From contig NZ_MTKN01000055.1 of the NCBI RefSeq assembly GCF_001975825.1, positions 20,805 to 54,466 on the forward strand: 33,662 bases of DNA, in the 5' to 3' direction. The notes beneath the pieces were generated by a model, which saw only the letters and a list, made by a program, of their open reading frames with translations, did not search any database and had not been told where the DNA came from. Made by a program: the position numbers and the translations under genes. This document shows, piece after piece, positions 1-7,769 of the stretch. The stretch is from [Flexibacter] sp. ATCC 35208 (GTDB lineage: Bacteria > Bacteroidota > Bacteroidia > Chitinophagales > Chitinophagaceae). Positions within the stretch are counted from its first letter, which is position 1. Each line of letters opens with the position of its first letter.

Positions 1-31
1 ACGCTTTTCCTATTTATAAAAACGCTTAAAC

Positions 32-1147
32 TCAATTACTCTTAAACTCTATCTTATCCACCACTACCTCCAACTTCTTCAACACCCCCATATCCGTCTT
101 CACCTTCTTATCGCCCGTCACCTTATCATACATATTCGGATCACCGGAATTATTCGCCTTAAACAACACTAACACTCCTTTGCCCGCAATTTGTCCACCT
201 TCCCAGCTATTCACAATCCCACCATCTGTCCACTCAAAACCATTGATCTTGAAATCACGGCCATTCACCTTCACCACCTTATCCAAAGGATCACCTACTT
301 TAATTCCAAATGGAGATTTCCACTTAGCATGTGGCTTTGTAAAAGTAATAGTCGGACTCTTATCACCATCAAATATCACCTGCATTTCATTGTCAGTATC
401 AGGGAATACGAAATATGCATTACCCGCATCATTGCCTGCCAGGTCTGTAGTACCACGATACACTACATTCTCTTTCCCATACAGATTTTCCAGTTCCTGA
501 GGGGTACGCAGTTTGAAAAGTGTACGTACATCCCAGTTATAATCTTCTCCACCTGCAGCAGCAGTCGCTGCAGTAGAATCACCTGGTTCTGCAACACCCG
601 CAGATGCCGCTGTAGGGGTATTATCATTTTCATGAGATACAGTCGTAGCTTCCTCTTCAGAAGAAACCTTCCTGGCAGTTGCTGGTTTCTTAGCTGGAAT
701 AGGCTGTGGTGTTGCTGCAGCTACCGGCATTGCGCCCATCTTTATAATAGTCGCTTTCTCTTCAATCAATGTCTTACTTTCATTCTTATACTTATTCACT
801 GTATAAGTCGCCAGTGGAAACACGCTGCCACTCAGCACCCCCATCTCACGGAAATACGCAATCAGGGTCTGACGGTTACAGTCATTATACTGGAACAAAA
901 ACTTCAGGGATTCATCCAATGCCGCCGGATCACTTTTCAGATCGGTCATGGTCTTATCAATATCCAACCCGCCGGTCCCGCTCTTGGAAAGCTGGTCGGC
1001 AATGAAAAGCTCGGCCTGATGATTCTTTTGTTGATAGCGTTCTGCTACCCTATTGGAAAAGTCTTCTGCTATATTAGCGGAAAGTTTTGTCTGTGCGCTC
1101 AGTGCTATGGGGAGCAGGAGCATGAAAAATGCTAGAAACCTTTTCAT
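32..1147 (-). CDS. Secreted protein of unknown function
   Basis: A 371-residue protein that I do not recognise. The reading frame is open further upstream (to 1207), but I chose the ATG at 1147 because it begins a clear signal peptide, MKRFLAFFMLLLPIALSAQ, cleaved after Ala-Gln. The N-terminal third (to about residue 130) looks helical. Then comes a low-complexity Ala/Thr/Glu/Pro linker (about 135-200) and a more conserved-looking C-terminal half starting near YNWDVRTLFKLRTPQELENL, rich in aromatic and Gly residues, which could be a beta-rich domain. It lies 74 bp downstream of the last gene of the lipid-synthase operon on the same strand. A weak hairpin (1175-1193) without a U-tract sits in that gap, so read-through is possible. 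Location in the periplasm or outside is inferred from the signal peptide; no function is assigned. Confidence 0.8.
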   Translation of the reverse strand: MKRFLAFFMLLLPIALSAQTKLSANIAEDFSNRVAERYQQKNHQAELFIADQLSKSGTGGLDIDKTMTDLKSDPAALDESLKFLFQYNDCNRQTLIAYFREMGVLSGSVFPLATYTVNKYKNESKTLIEEKATIIKMGAMPVAAATPQPIPAKKPATARKVSSEEEATTVSHENDNTPTAASAGVAEPGDSTAATAAAGGEDYNWDVRTLFKLRTPQELENLYGKENVVYRGTTDLAGNDAGNAYFVFPDTDNEMQVIFDGDKSPTITFTKPHAKWKSPFGIKVGDPLDKVVKVNGRDFKINGFEWTDGGIVNSWEGGQIAGKGVLVLFKANNSGDPNMYDKVTGDKKVKTDMGVLKKLEVVVDKIEFKSN

Positions 1148-1221
1148 CCATGTGAATTTAATGATAGCGACGCTCGTTATCGGGTTAATAACGGGCATCA
1201 CAGTCACTAAATTATGTAATA

Positions 1222-1710
1222 TTACGCAGACGGCAGTTTTTTCACTACATATAGCGGCAACCAGGTAAACAGGATCGCCAATCCACCTGCTATCACCCCT
1301 GAAATAATCGCCAGCCAGGTTCCCTCAAAACTATACCCTGCTGGCATACTCACATGGATGATCCACATAGCCCCCGTAACCACAATTACCGTTGCCAAAG
1401 CATTGACACCAGCCATTCTTAGCATAAATGACAACTTTGAATTGTGAGAAGGCAACATAAATGCCAACCCCTCTTTCTCCAAAAGCGTAAAGTATTTCTT
1501 TAATATGTCGAACGTAATCCCAAATGGCAGAAAGATCGCCATGGGAATCAGAAAACGCGCCATGGAATGCGCTCCCCTGAATAAACTGACTGCATGCCTG
1601 TCGTCGAACCCAAAGTAGGGTACAACGGCATTGATCAGCAGGTTGGTTATGAAATAAATATATAATTGTTTACGTGTGAAGGTCTTTAGCAATTTATCCC
1701 TTGACCCCAT
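1222..1710 (-). CDS. Small integral membrane protein, last gene of the lipid-synthase operon
   Basis: A 162-residue protein with about four hydrophobic segments: roughly residues 17-35 (IYFITNLLINAVVPYFGF), 52-68, 102-120 (NALATVIVVTGAMWIIHVSM) and 130-155. There is no signal peptide and the C-terminus is Lys-rich, as expected of an inner-membrane protein. Its start overlaps the end of the upstream acyltransferase gene by 17 bp, which argues for translational coupling and membership of the operon. I recognise no family. A role in lipid handling or export, or in anchoring the acyltransferases, is only inferred from context. The size is too small for an MMPL or ABC exporter. Confidence 0.8.
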   Translation of the reverse strand: MGSRDKLLKTFTRKQLYIYFITNLLINAVVPYFGFDDRHAVSLFRGAHSMARFLIPMAIFLPFGITFDILKKYFTLLEKEGLAFMLPSHNSKLSFMLRMAGVNALATVIVVTGAMWIIHVSMPAGYSFEGTWLAIISGVIAGGLAILFTWLPLYVVKKLPSA

Positions 1711-2980
1711 AAGTTTGTTTTATACGGCTTTTCTCCTGAAGGATACTGATCGCCTTCATTTGTATCGCCCGGGCATCACTTTCAGGTAGGAAAGCCTCGT
1801 TGGAAATAAATGTAAAATCAAGCAGCCCTTTGTAGGTAGAAGCCACCAATGTATTCGGATTGCGCCAGGGAAAACCGGCACTCGGACTATACACCGTTTC
1901 CAGCTCGAAAGTCTCAAAACTCTCCGGTAGGTGTAATTTCCCCATATTTGATAAGGTCACATCATGCGTACCATCTGTCGTTTTCAAAAATGTCACCATC
2001 CTGGGCAGGGAACTATGAAAATGCTCCCCCATGTATAATAACTCGTGGATATTGATCTTGTCAATCTTCGCCATCAGGTCATTCTTAAAACTCCGGGTCT
2101 TGGACCAGAAATCGTTCAGGGCACTGGTATCCGCAGATAATTCTACAATAGGTGCAAATGCAAACAGTTCATCCTGCGCGATCTCAGGTACAAATCTCCT
2201 GATATCTACCGGGCAAATGAGCTTATTATGCGCCTGCGATGTTCTCACCTGCCTAAAGGCTTCCAGAAAAGCCACTGAAATGGCCGCAAAAAGAGAAGTC
2301 CCTTCCTCCTTACACCGGTATACCAGCGTATTACTCAACTCCTGGCTCAGTTTCCAGTTTAATAAATACCCCCTGCTGGTCACCGGCTTTAATCCCCGCG
2401 TTTTCAACCACAATACCAATCCCGCTATCTTCCCAATCACGCTGGCCCGGAGTTTGAATTTTTTATTATCCAACAGCGATAAAGGCAATAACTCAGATAT
2501 ATGCTCAAAAGAAGGATAAGGCGGCAGATCCAACAAAGGATTATCCAACCCCATCAGCAACTCCCGCAACAATGTCAGAATAGAACTCCCGTCACAAATA
2601 CAATGTGGACAAACCAGCAATAATTCCGAAACCATATCCGATTTCAGCCAAACCACCCTTGCCAGTGGCCCCTTAGTGACCTCGAACGGCCGGTACCACT
2701 CATCCACACTCACCTGTTGCCAGTCCTCGTTTGTATAACGTTCACGTATATCAATAGGAATCGGCGCGATCTGCGTATCTGTTACATAATAAGGCGCTCC
2801 TTTTTCATCTTCTCTGATCACCACTCTCAATAGCGGATGTTTTAGCTGCAACTTCAGCAGGGCCTGTTCCAGTCTTTCCTGATTGATCTGCCCTTTGATT
2901 TTTACGGGAAATATACAATTCACAGGTGCCTCAGAGGATACATACATGACCCTCTCTCCAACAGTTAATTTTCTGTTCAT
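1694..2980 (-). CDS. Condensation/PapA-like acyltransferase (second copy)
   Basis: A 428-residue protein of the CoA- or ACP-dependent acyltransferase fold shared by NRPS condensation domains, PapA-type polyketide acyltransferases and alcohol acyltransferases. The catalytic HxxxDG motif is present as HCICDG (His126, Asp130, Gly131). The N-terminal hairpin KLQLKHPLLRVVI and the C-terminal LLDFTFISNE segment match the same segments of the neighbouring copy. There is no adenylation or carrier domain, so this is a free-standing enzyme, expected to transfer an acyl group from a thioester to a hydroxyl or amine. Its start overlaps the stop of the upstream copy in an ATGA arrangement (2977-2980). The two copies share motif positions and probably arose by tandem duplication. 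Likely acceptors are the sugar or lipid hydroxyls of the operon's product; this is inference. Family call is firm, substrate unknown. Confidence 0.88.
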   Translation of the reverse strand: MNRKLTVGERVMYVSSEAPVNCIFPVKIKGQINQERLEQALLKLQLKHPLLRVVIREDEKGAPYYVTDTQIAPIPIDIRERYTNEDWQQVSVDEWYRPFEVTKGPLARVVWLKSDMVSELLLVCPHCICDGSSILTLLRELLMGLDNPLLDLPPYPSFEHISELLPLSLLDNKKFKLRASVIGKIAGLVLWLKTRGLKPVTSRGYLLNWKLSQELSNTLVYRCKEEGTSLFAAISVAFLEAFRQVRTSQAHNKLICPVDIRRFVPEIAQDELFAFAPIVELSADTSALNDFWSKTRSFKNDLMAKIDKINIHELLYMGEHFHSSLPRMVTFLKTTDGTHDVTLSNMGKLHLPESFETFELETVYSPSAGFPWRNPNTLVASTYKGLLDFTFISNEAFLPESDARAIQMKAISILQEKSRIKQTYGVKG

Positions 2981-4248
2981 ATGGTTAAAATTGGTGTGGT
3001 GCTGGGTAGTACTTCTTTTAATATTTTGAGGAGAGCGTCTTTAATAGCCCGGGCATCGTCCAGTGCTAAAAAGTCATCATTGGAAATAAATGTGAAATCC
3101 ATCTGCCCTTTATATGTACAGGTCAATACTGTATTCGGATTAGCAAAAGGACCGATCACGGCGGGACTAAATACTGTTTCGATATCAAAGGTTCGCCAGT
3201 GCTCATCAATATCCAGTTGTCCCATGTTGGAAAACATCAGGTTATAATTGAGTTTGCCATACGTCAGGAATTTGATCATGTGTGGAATAGCGGAATGTGC
3301 ATATTCCAGGGCATGTACCATAGAAGTGTCCAGTCTTTTCTGTTTGTCAGTAGCGATGGGCTGTAACAGCTGCACCCTTGTCCAGAAAGGCCGGGTGTGT
3401 TCATCCGGAATTTCCAGTGTAATGGAAAGACCTACGGAGAAGATGGAATCTTTGGTAATAGCCGGTACATACTTCCGGATATCTACGGGACAGGTCACCT
3501 TAGCAGCACCCTGTTCTCCCTTTACTTTTCTGAAAGCACTGGCCAGTGCTACACAGAGGGCGGTATTCACGGTAACACCCATGGCCTTACACTGACGTAC
3601 CAGTGCGGATGTCATGCCCTCATCCAGTTTCCAGTGTAACAGGTAGTCCTTTTCACGGTTGGTTTTTGACTTCCCTTTTGTGGAAACCAGCGCGGCCAGT
3701 AGTTGAGAACCATATTTAACAATGCCGCCTACTAACTTTGCTTTCATTAATGGCCACCCTGTACGTTGCGCTGCAGGAATAATATCTTCAATTGTCAATA
3801 AAGAACGATGCATGCCAATATCCTTTGAAGGATTATCCAGCAGGGCGATGATTTCCTTCATCAATGCCCACCGGCCCCCGCCATCACAAAGACAATGATG
3901 CAGCGAGAGCACCAGGTCTGAATAATGCAGTGTTCTGATCCAGGTCACTCTTGCCAGTGGTGCGGTAGCCGTGTCAAAAGGCTGGGCCAGTTCTGCTAAA
4001 GTGACCGTGATCCAATCAGTGCTATGAACGATCTTCAAAGGAATGGTACCAGGTTGTTCCTGCACTACATAGTGGTCATCGATAATGTTTGCCCTGAGCA
4101 AAGGATGTTTGGCCTGAATACAAGCCAGTGCATGTACCAGGTTCTCTTCTGAGATTGACCCTTTGATACGGATAGCAGATACGACATTGAAAGGTGTGTT
4201 GCCATCTCCCAACATCAGCCTTTCGGGAAAGAGTAATTTTCTTTTCAT
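2977..4248 (-). CDS. Condensation/PapA-like acyltransferase (first copy)
   Basis: A 423-residue paralogue of the next gene in the operon. The catalytic motif is HHCLCDG (His118, Asp122, Gly123), the full HHxxxDG form. Shared landmarks with the other copy are the MKRKLLFPERLML / MNRKLTVGERVMY start, the KHPLLR segment at residues 48-52, CPVDIRKYVP in the middle, FSNMGQLDI, and MDFTFISNDDF near the end. It would catalyse O- or N-acyl transfer from CoA or a carrier protein. It is flanked by four-base ATGA overlaps on both sides (4245-4248 with the upstream glycosyltransferase, 2977-2980 with the other acyltransferase), so the three proteins are probably made in step. Sitting directly after two glycosyltransferases, it is a good candidate for acylating the sugar moiety, as PapA-type enzymes do in mycobacterial glycolipids. 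The substrate is inferred. Confidence 0.88.
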   Translation of the reverse strand: MKRKLLFPERLMLGDGNTPFNVVSAIRIKGSISEENLVHALACIQAKHPLLRANIIDDHYVVQEQPGTIPLKIVHSTDWITVTLAELAQPFDTATAPLARVTWIRTLHYSDLVLSLHHCLCDGGGRWALMKEIIALLDNPSKDIGMHRSLLTIEDIIPAAQRTGWPLMKAKLVGGIVKYGSQLLAALVSTKGKSKTNREKDYLLHWKLDEGMTSALVRQCKAMGVTVNTALCVALASAFRKVKGEQGAAKVTCPVDIRKYVPAITKDSIFSVGLSITLEIPDEHTRPFWTRVQLLQPIATDKQKRLDTSMVHALEYAHSAIPHMIKFLTYGKLNYNLMFSNMGQLDIDEHWRTFDIETVFSPAVIGPFANPNTVLTCTYKGQMDFTFISNDDFLALDDARAIKDALLKILKEVLPSTTPILTI

Positions 4249-5444
4249 GCAGTTAACCTTGCTTTAGTGCGTTGTGCAAAAGTTTCTAATAGCTCTACCG
4301 CTTTATCGTTTCCTCCAGCCTGTATAAATGTATCTCTGATGTGCTGTGCGCCTTTTCTGTATTTTTCATTTTGTAAAACTTCCCACATAGAATCCCGCAG
4401 ATCGCTGACCCGTAGCCGCTTGTAGCGCAGCTTGATACCACACCCTGCATTTTCAATGAGTGATGCAGTGTGGAAATGATCGTATGCGATGGGAGTGATG
4501 AGCATAGGTAACCCATTCAGGAAAGCATCGTTCACCGTGTTGAAACCACCATGACAGATTACCGCATCCATATGCGGCATCAGTTGTGTTTGTGGTACAT
4601 AGCCCTGTACAATGAAGTTGTCCGGCCAGGTTTCAAAAATCCCCGGATCAGTCGCTGCAACGATGGTCAATGGTTCATTGGCAAATGCTTCTATCAGTTT
4701 GCCAAAAAATTCCTTTCTGATATCTACCAATAATGTACCTAACGACACGAATACCTTTGGTCCGATGGCTCTTGATAAACGATCCCAGTCGAACGGTGTA
4801 TTATTCGGTCTGCCCTTTACAGGTCCAATAAAACGCATGTGTGGCAAAGGTTCCTTACACCCTGAGAACTCTTCAGAAGTAAATACAATATTCATCTCTC
4901 TTGAATGAATGGCAAACTCGCCTGAGTAAATGCCCATCTCATGATGCAGGCCTTTGATCAGGTTCTGCTGCCATTCGAAGATCTTGGGTGACTGCATACT
5001 ATCTGCTGTCACATCAGGAGGTACAGGTGTAGTCGTTACGCAGGGAATATCTTTTTGATGAGCACAGATGGCACCTGCAAAAGTGATGCAATCACTTACA
5101 ATCACATCCGGCTGAAACTCATCAGCTACCCTGTTTACACCATTGATCATAATACGGCAGAAGGGGAGGTAAGTCTCTTCCAGAGCCAGTTTCAGGGTCT
5201 CTACCCCAGATAGTTTCGGACCTTCGTCCTGCTTTTGTAAAATATGATGGATAGCAGTCTGGTATTCCGCCAGCTCTGCATGTGGTACGATGAATTTTCC
5301 TCCTGCAGGAATATGCTCGGGAGCCAGTTCTTTCAAGCCTACCCATATCACTTCATGTCCCTTCGCAATCAGGCTGCTGCCTACACTGAGGGTGGGACTG
5401 ATATGCCCGAAGAAGGGCGGTACTACAAACATGAATTTAGACAT
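4245..5444 (-). CDS. CrtX-like glycosyltransferase (GT1/MGT type), second copy
   Basis: A 399-residue GT-B fold glycosyltransferase. The N-terminal acceptor domain opens with FMFVVPPFFGHISPTLSVG, where His14 is the likely catalytic base. The C-terminal donor domain has the nucleotide-sugar signature YVPQTQLMPH (282-291), HGGFNT (298-303) and PIAYDHF (318-324). The HGGxNT form, rather than HGGxGT, recalls zeaxanthin glucosyltransferase CrtX as I remember it. No carotenoid genes are nearby, so the acceptor is more likely the operon's polyketide or lipid. The Gln that usually contacts the sugar in the donor motif is replaced (YDHF here; YDQS in the paralogue), so the two copies may use different sugars. 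It is followed by the acyltransferase in an ATGA overlap and preceded by its paralogue with a 23-bp gap. Confidence 0.9.
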   Translation of the reverse strand: MSKFMFVVPPFFGHISPTLSVGSSLIAKGHEVIWVGLKELAPEHIPAGGKFIVPHAELAEYQTAIHHILQKQDEGPKLSGVETLKLALEETYLPFCRIMINGVNRVADEFQPDVIVSDCITFAGAICAHQKDIPCVTTTPVPPDVTADSMQSPKIFEWQQNLIKGLHHEMGIYSGEFAIHSREMNIVFTSEEFSGCKEPLPHMRFIGPVKGRPNNTPFDWDRLSRAIGPKVFVSLGTLLVDIRKEFFGKLIEAFANEPLTIVAATDPGIFETWPDNFIVQGYVPQTQLMPHMDAVICHGGFNTVNDAFLNGLPMLITPIAYDHFHTASLIENAGCGIKLRYKRLRVSDLRDSMWEVLQNEKYRKGAQHIRDTFIQAGGNDKAVELLETFAQRTKARLTA

Positions 5445-5467
5445 AGGATAGTGGTTTTTAAGATAGA

Positions 5468-6688
5468 TTAATAAACTTTGTTGCGGTAAAATGCCTGGTT
5501 CATCGTCATACCATAAGGGGGAACGACAGGCGCCAGGTCTTCCAGCAGATCGGCTGCTGTAGCGGCGCCACCAGAACGTTCAAATGAATCCCGGATACGT
5601 TGTGCGGCTTGTTTATACGCCGGGTTTTTCAGGATCTCGAATACAGCTTCACGAAGATGTGGTGCCTTGAAACGTTTAAAGTTCAGCCGTACACCACTCT
5701 CTGCCTGTGTGACCTGACCTGCTACATGCGATTGATCATAAGCAATAGGAATCACAACCAGTGGCAATCCATGCGAAAGCGTTTCGCACACGGTATTATG
5801 ACCTCCATGGCAAACCACGGCATCCAGGTGTGGCAACAGATCCAGCTGTGGTACGCGGTCCTGCACAATAAAATTAGAAGGCCAGCTCTCAAAGAGACTT
5901 TCATCTGATACGACTATTACTGTCACTGTCTCGTTGTTAAAAGCATCAATGACCTTTCCAAAGAATTCTTTTTTATAGGCGTGATCGAATGTAGTGCCTA
6001 TCGAGACCAGTATCCTTGGATGGGCACCCATCTGCGACAGTTGTTCCCAGTTAAAAGGGGGTACAGTATGCCGGTTATTGAACACGGGGCCGATGAACTT
6101 GTAATGCTCCGGTGTGTCCATATAACCGAAGAAATCTTTTGAAGTATATACCAATGTGAGTTTTTCAGAAAGTACAACAGCGGTATTCCCTGGTACACCG
6201 AGTTCCTGTTGTAGTCCTACGATCTGTTTTACTTCCCAATCGTGTACACCGGGCAGGTCTTCAACCATCTTGATCGCTGCTGGTGCAGTCACAGAAGTAG
6301 CGTAAGGCATATTCCTGTTGTAAGCCGCAATGGCACCGGCAAATAGCTGGTGGTCATTGATCACTACATCAGGTTTGAAGCTATCCAGGATGGTATTGAT
6401 GCCATCGTACATAAATCTGTTCAGGGGTATCAGTACCTCTTCGTAAAGGAACTTGATACTTTCAATGCCGGATACATTCTTTTTATGGATCTGTTCCAGG
6501 TAGTCTTCGCTATCGTCGTTATACTCGGCGAGCAGCAGCTGACCACCGGCTGGCAATCTATTGCCCAGTGCGGGGTCCAGGGTGATCCAGCCTACTTCGT
6601 GCCCTCTTTTCAATAATTCAGCACCGAGGCTCAATGTTGGGTTCACATGCCCATGTAAGGGAGGAACTATAAACGCAAACCTTGCCAT
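5468..6688 (-). CDS. CrtX-like glycosyltransferase (GT1/MGT type), first copy
   Basis: A 406-residue paralogue of the downstream glycosyltransferase, alignable over its whole length. The N-terminus FAFIVPPLHGHVNPTLSLG places the likely catalytic His at position 14. The donor-binding region holds RVPQLDLLPH (278-287), HGGHNT (294-299) and PIAYDQSH (314-321), with the Asp318-Gln319 pair typical of hexose-binding members. It probably transfers a sugar from an NDP-sugar to a hydroxyl (or carboxyl) of a hydrophobic acceptor at the cytoplasmic face. The start overlaps the end of the hydrolase gene by 22 bp. Two such enzymes in one operon suggest a disaccharide or two glycosylation sites. Sugar and acceptor are not readable from sequence. 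Confidence 0.9.
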   Translation of the reverse strand: MARFAFIVPPLHGHVNPTLSLGAELLKRGHEVGWITLDPALGNRLPAGGQLLLAEYNDDSEDYLEQIHKKNVSGIESIKFLYEEVLIPLNRFMYDGINTILDSFKPDVVINDHQLFAGAIAAYNRNMPYATSVTAPAAIKMVEDLPGVHDWEVKQIVGLQQELGVPGNTAVVLSEKLTLVYTSKDFFGYMDTPEHYKFIGPVFNNRHTVPPFNWEQLSQMGAHPRILVSIGTTFDHAYKKEFFGKVIDAFNNETVTVIVVSDESLFESWPSNFIVQDRVPQLDLLPHLDAVVCHGGHNTVCETLSHGLPLVVIPIAYDQSHVAGQVTQAESGVRLNFKRFKAPHLREAVFEILKNPAYKQAAQRIRDSFERSGGAATAADLLEDLAPVVPPYGMTMNQAFYRNKVY

Positions 6689-7482
6689 ATTCTATTATTG
6701 ATTTGTCTGAATTTGCTCTGCCATCCTTCGAAGAAGTCTTTTAATCGTAACGCCGTTTCTTCCGGCTGTTGTAGCGGCAGATTATGATCCCCGTTCAGTA
6801 AAGCGAGCTTGGAACGGGTGAGTCTGTCATATAAAGTTTGTCCGGAGGGTACGCAGTCAGAGTCTTTGCCATAGAGCAATAACGTATCCTGTTTGATATA
6901 CCCGATCTCTTTGCCTGAGAAGAAGCCACGTTCTTTGCGCAGGTCAGCTTTGATGGATGTTTCATTGAACAGGTATTCGTACATGCGATGGTTTTTTTCC
7001 AGCTGTCGCTTGCCCATCTTAAACTTTGTGGTGTCAGTAAAGTTGTTGATGTAGTCGATCAGAAACTCTTTGCTGTACATATCGATGATGCCCAGTCTTT
7101 CATTTTCGCCCGGATCAGGCGCTTCGATGACCGCAAGTTTCCTGACCCTACCGGGGAACCGGCTCGCCATGCGCAGGGCTACCAGTCCGCCGAAGCTATA
7201 ACCTACCAGGTGTACCGCTTTGAGTTCTAAGGTTTCCATCAGGGCTAACAGATCGTCGGTGAGGGCGTTCAGGTCATAACCATCTTTCTCCTTACCGCTC
7301 ATGCCATGACTCTTCAGGTCATACATGACTACATGAAATTGTTTGGCCAGAATTGGGGCAATGTTGAAATAGTAAACGGACAGATTGCTGAACATTCCAT
7401 GGATCAGCAAAATGGTTTCCTTTGCACCTTTGTTCATTTCCTGTACATGAACGGAGGTGTGATTGATTTTGATTACTGGCAT
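6667..7482 (-). CDS. Alpha/beta hydrolase, possible chain-release or editing thioesterase
   Basis: A 271-residue alpha/beta-hydrolase. Visible elements are the oxyanion-loop segment LLIHGMFSN (25-33), the nucleophile elbow GYSFGG with Ser96, a probable acid in the GKDSDCV stretch (Asp207 or Asp209), and the catalytic His233 in NGDHNLP. A lid of roughly residues 125-190 separates the two halves. There is no signal peptide, so it is cytoplasmic. It lies between the stand-alone ACP (10-bp overlap) and the first glycosyltransferase (22-bp overlap). Neither synthase protein carries a thioesterase or reductase domain, so this gene is the best candidate in the operon for releasing the chain from an ACP. 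That role is inferred; the sequence alone does not separate thioesterase from esterase. Confidence 0.88.
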   Translation of the reverse strand: MPVIKINHTSVHVQEMNKGAKETILLIHGMFSNLSVYYFNIAPILAKQFHVVMYDLKSHGMSGKEKDGYDLNALTDDLLALMETLELKAVHLVGYSFGGLVALRMASRFPGRVRKLAVIEAPDPGENERLGIIDMYSKEFLIDYINNFTDTTKFKMGKRQLEKNHRMYEYLFNETSIKADLRKERGFFSGKEIGYIKQDTLLLYGKDSDCVPSGQTLYDRLTRSKLALLNGDHNLPLQQPEETALRLKDFFEGWQSKFRQINNRIWQGLRL

Positions 7483-7769
7483 TGTTCAATGTATTTTATA
7501 ATGTCACCCAGACTGAGATTGATCAGCTGGTCGAGGTCCATGTTGGAGAGCCATCCTGTAAAGTCTACATGTTCGCCAAAGTGACTCTTCACTTTCTCTG
7601 AAAAGGACACGATCTCGATACTGTCCATTTCCAGATCCCGTGTAAAAGAGCTTTCTTTGGTGATGTCCATATCTTCTACGAACTCTTCTCCGATTACCTC
7701 AGTTATGAATTGTTTCAGCAAGGCGAAGATCTCTTCGCTGTTCAGTTTGTGTGCAGCTATAGCGTCCAT
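7473..7769 (-). CDS. Stand-alone acyl carrier protein
   Basis: A 98-residue ACP. The phosphopantetheine attachment site is Ser50 in the FTRDLEMDSIEIVSF helix-II context. The N-terminal helix EEIFALLKQFITEVI and the C-terminal LSLGDIIKYIE complete the four-helix pattern. Its sequence differs from the three ACPs of the large synthase (DSIE here, DSIK there), so it is not a detached copy of those and may serve a different step, such as carrying the starter unit, an acyl donor for the acyltransferases, or the released chain to the tailoring enzymes. It overlaps the upstream synthase gene by 13 bp and the hydrolase by 10 bp. The fused transferase at the C-terminus of the neighbouring synthase is a plausible activating enzyme. 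Confidence 0.92.
   Translation of the reverse strand: MDAIAAHKLNSEEIFALLKQFITEVIGEEFVEDMDITKESSFTRDLEMDSIEIVSFSEKVKSHFGEHVDFTGWLSNMDLDQLINLSLGDIIKYIEQCQ

Noticed and set aside
191..1135. 314-codon plus-strand ORF opposite the secreted protein gene
   Set aside because: The translation is rich in Cys, Ile, His and Arg with no domain or signal, while the minus-strand frame has a signal peptide and normal composition. It is an antisense shadow.
1175..1193. Terminator between the membrane protein and the downstream secreted protein gene
   Set aside because: Only a 6-bp CGTTAT/ATAACG stem without a T-run; too weak to call.
1694..4248. Non-ribosomal peptide synthetase condensation domains
   Set aside because: The HHxxxDG fold is shared, but there is no adenylation domain or peptidyl carrier protein anywhere in the operon, so free-standing acyltransferases fit better.
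4245..6688. Carotenoid glucosylation genes (crtX)
   Set aside because: The motifs resemble CrtX, but no carotenoid synthesis genes are nearby and the operon context is lipid/polyketide.
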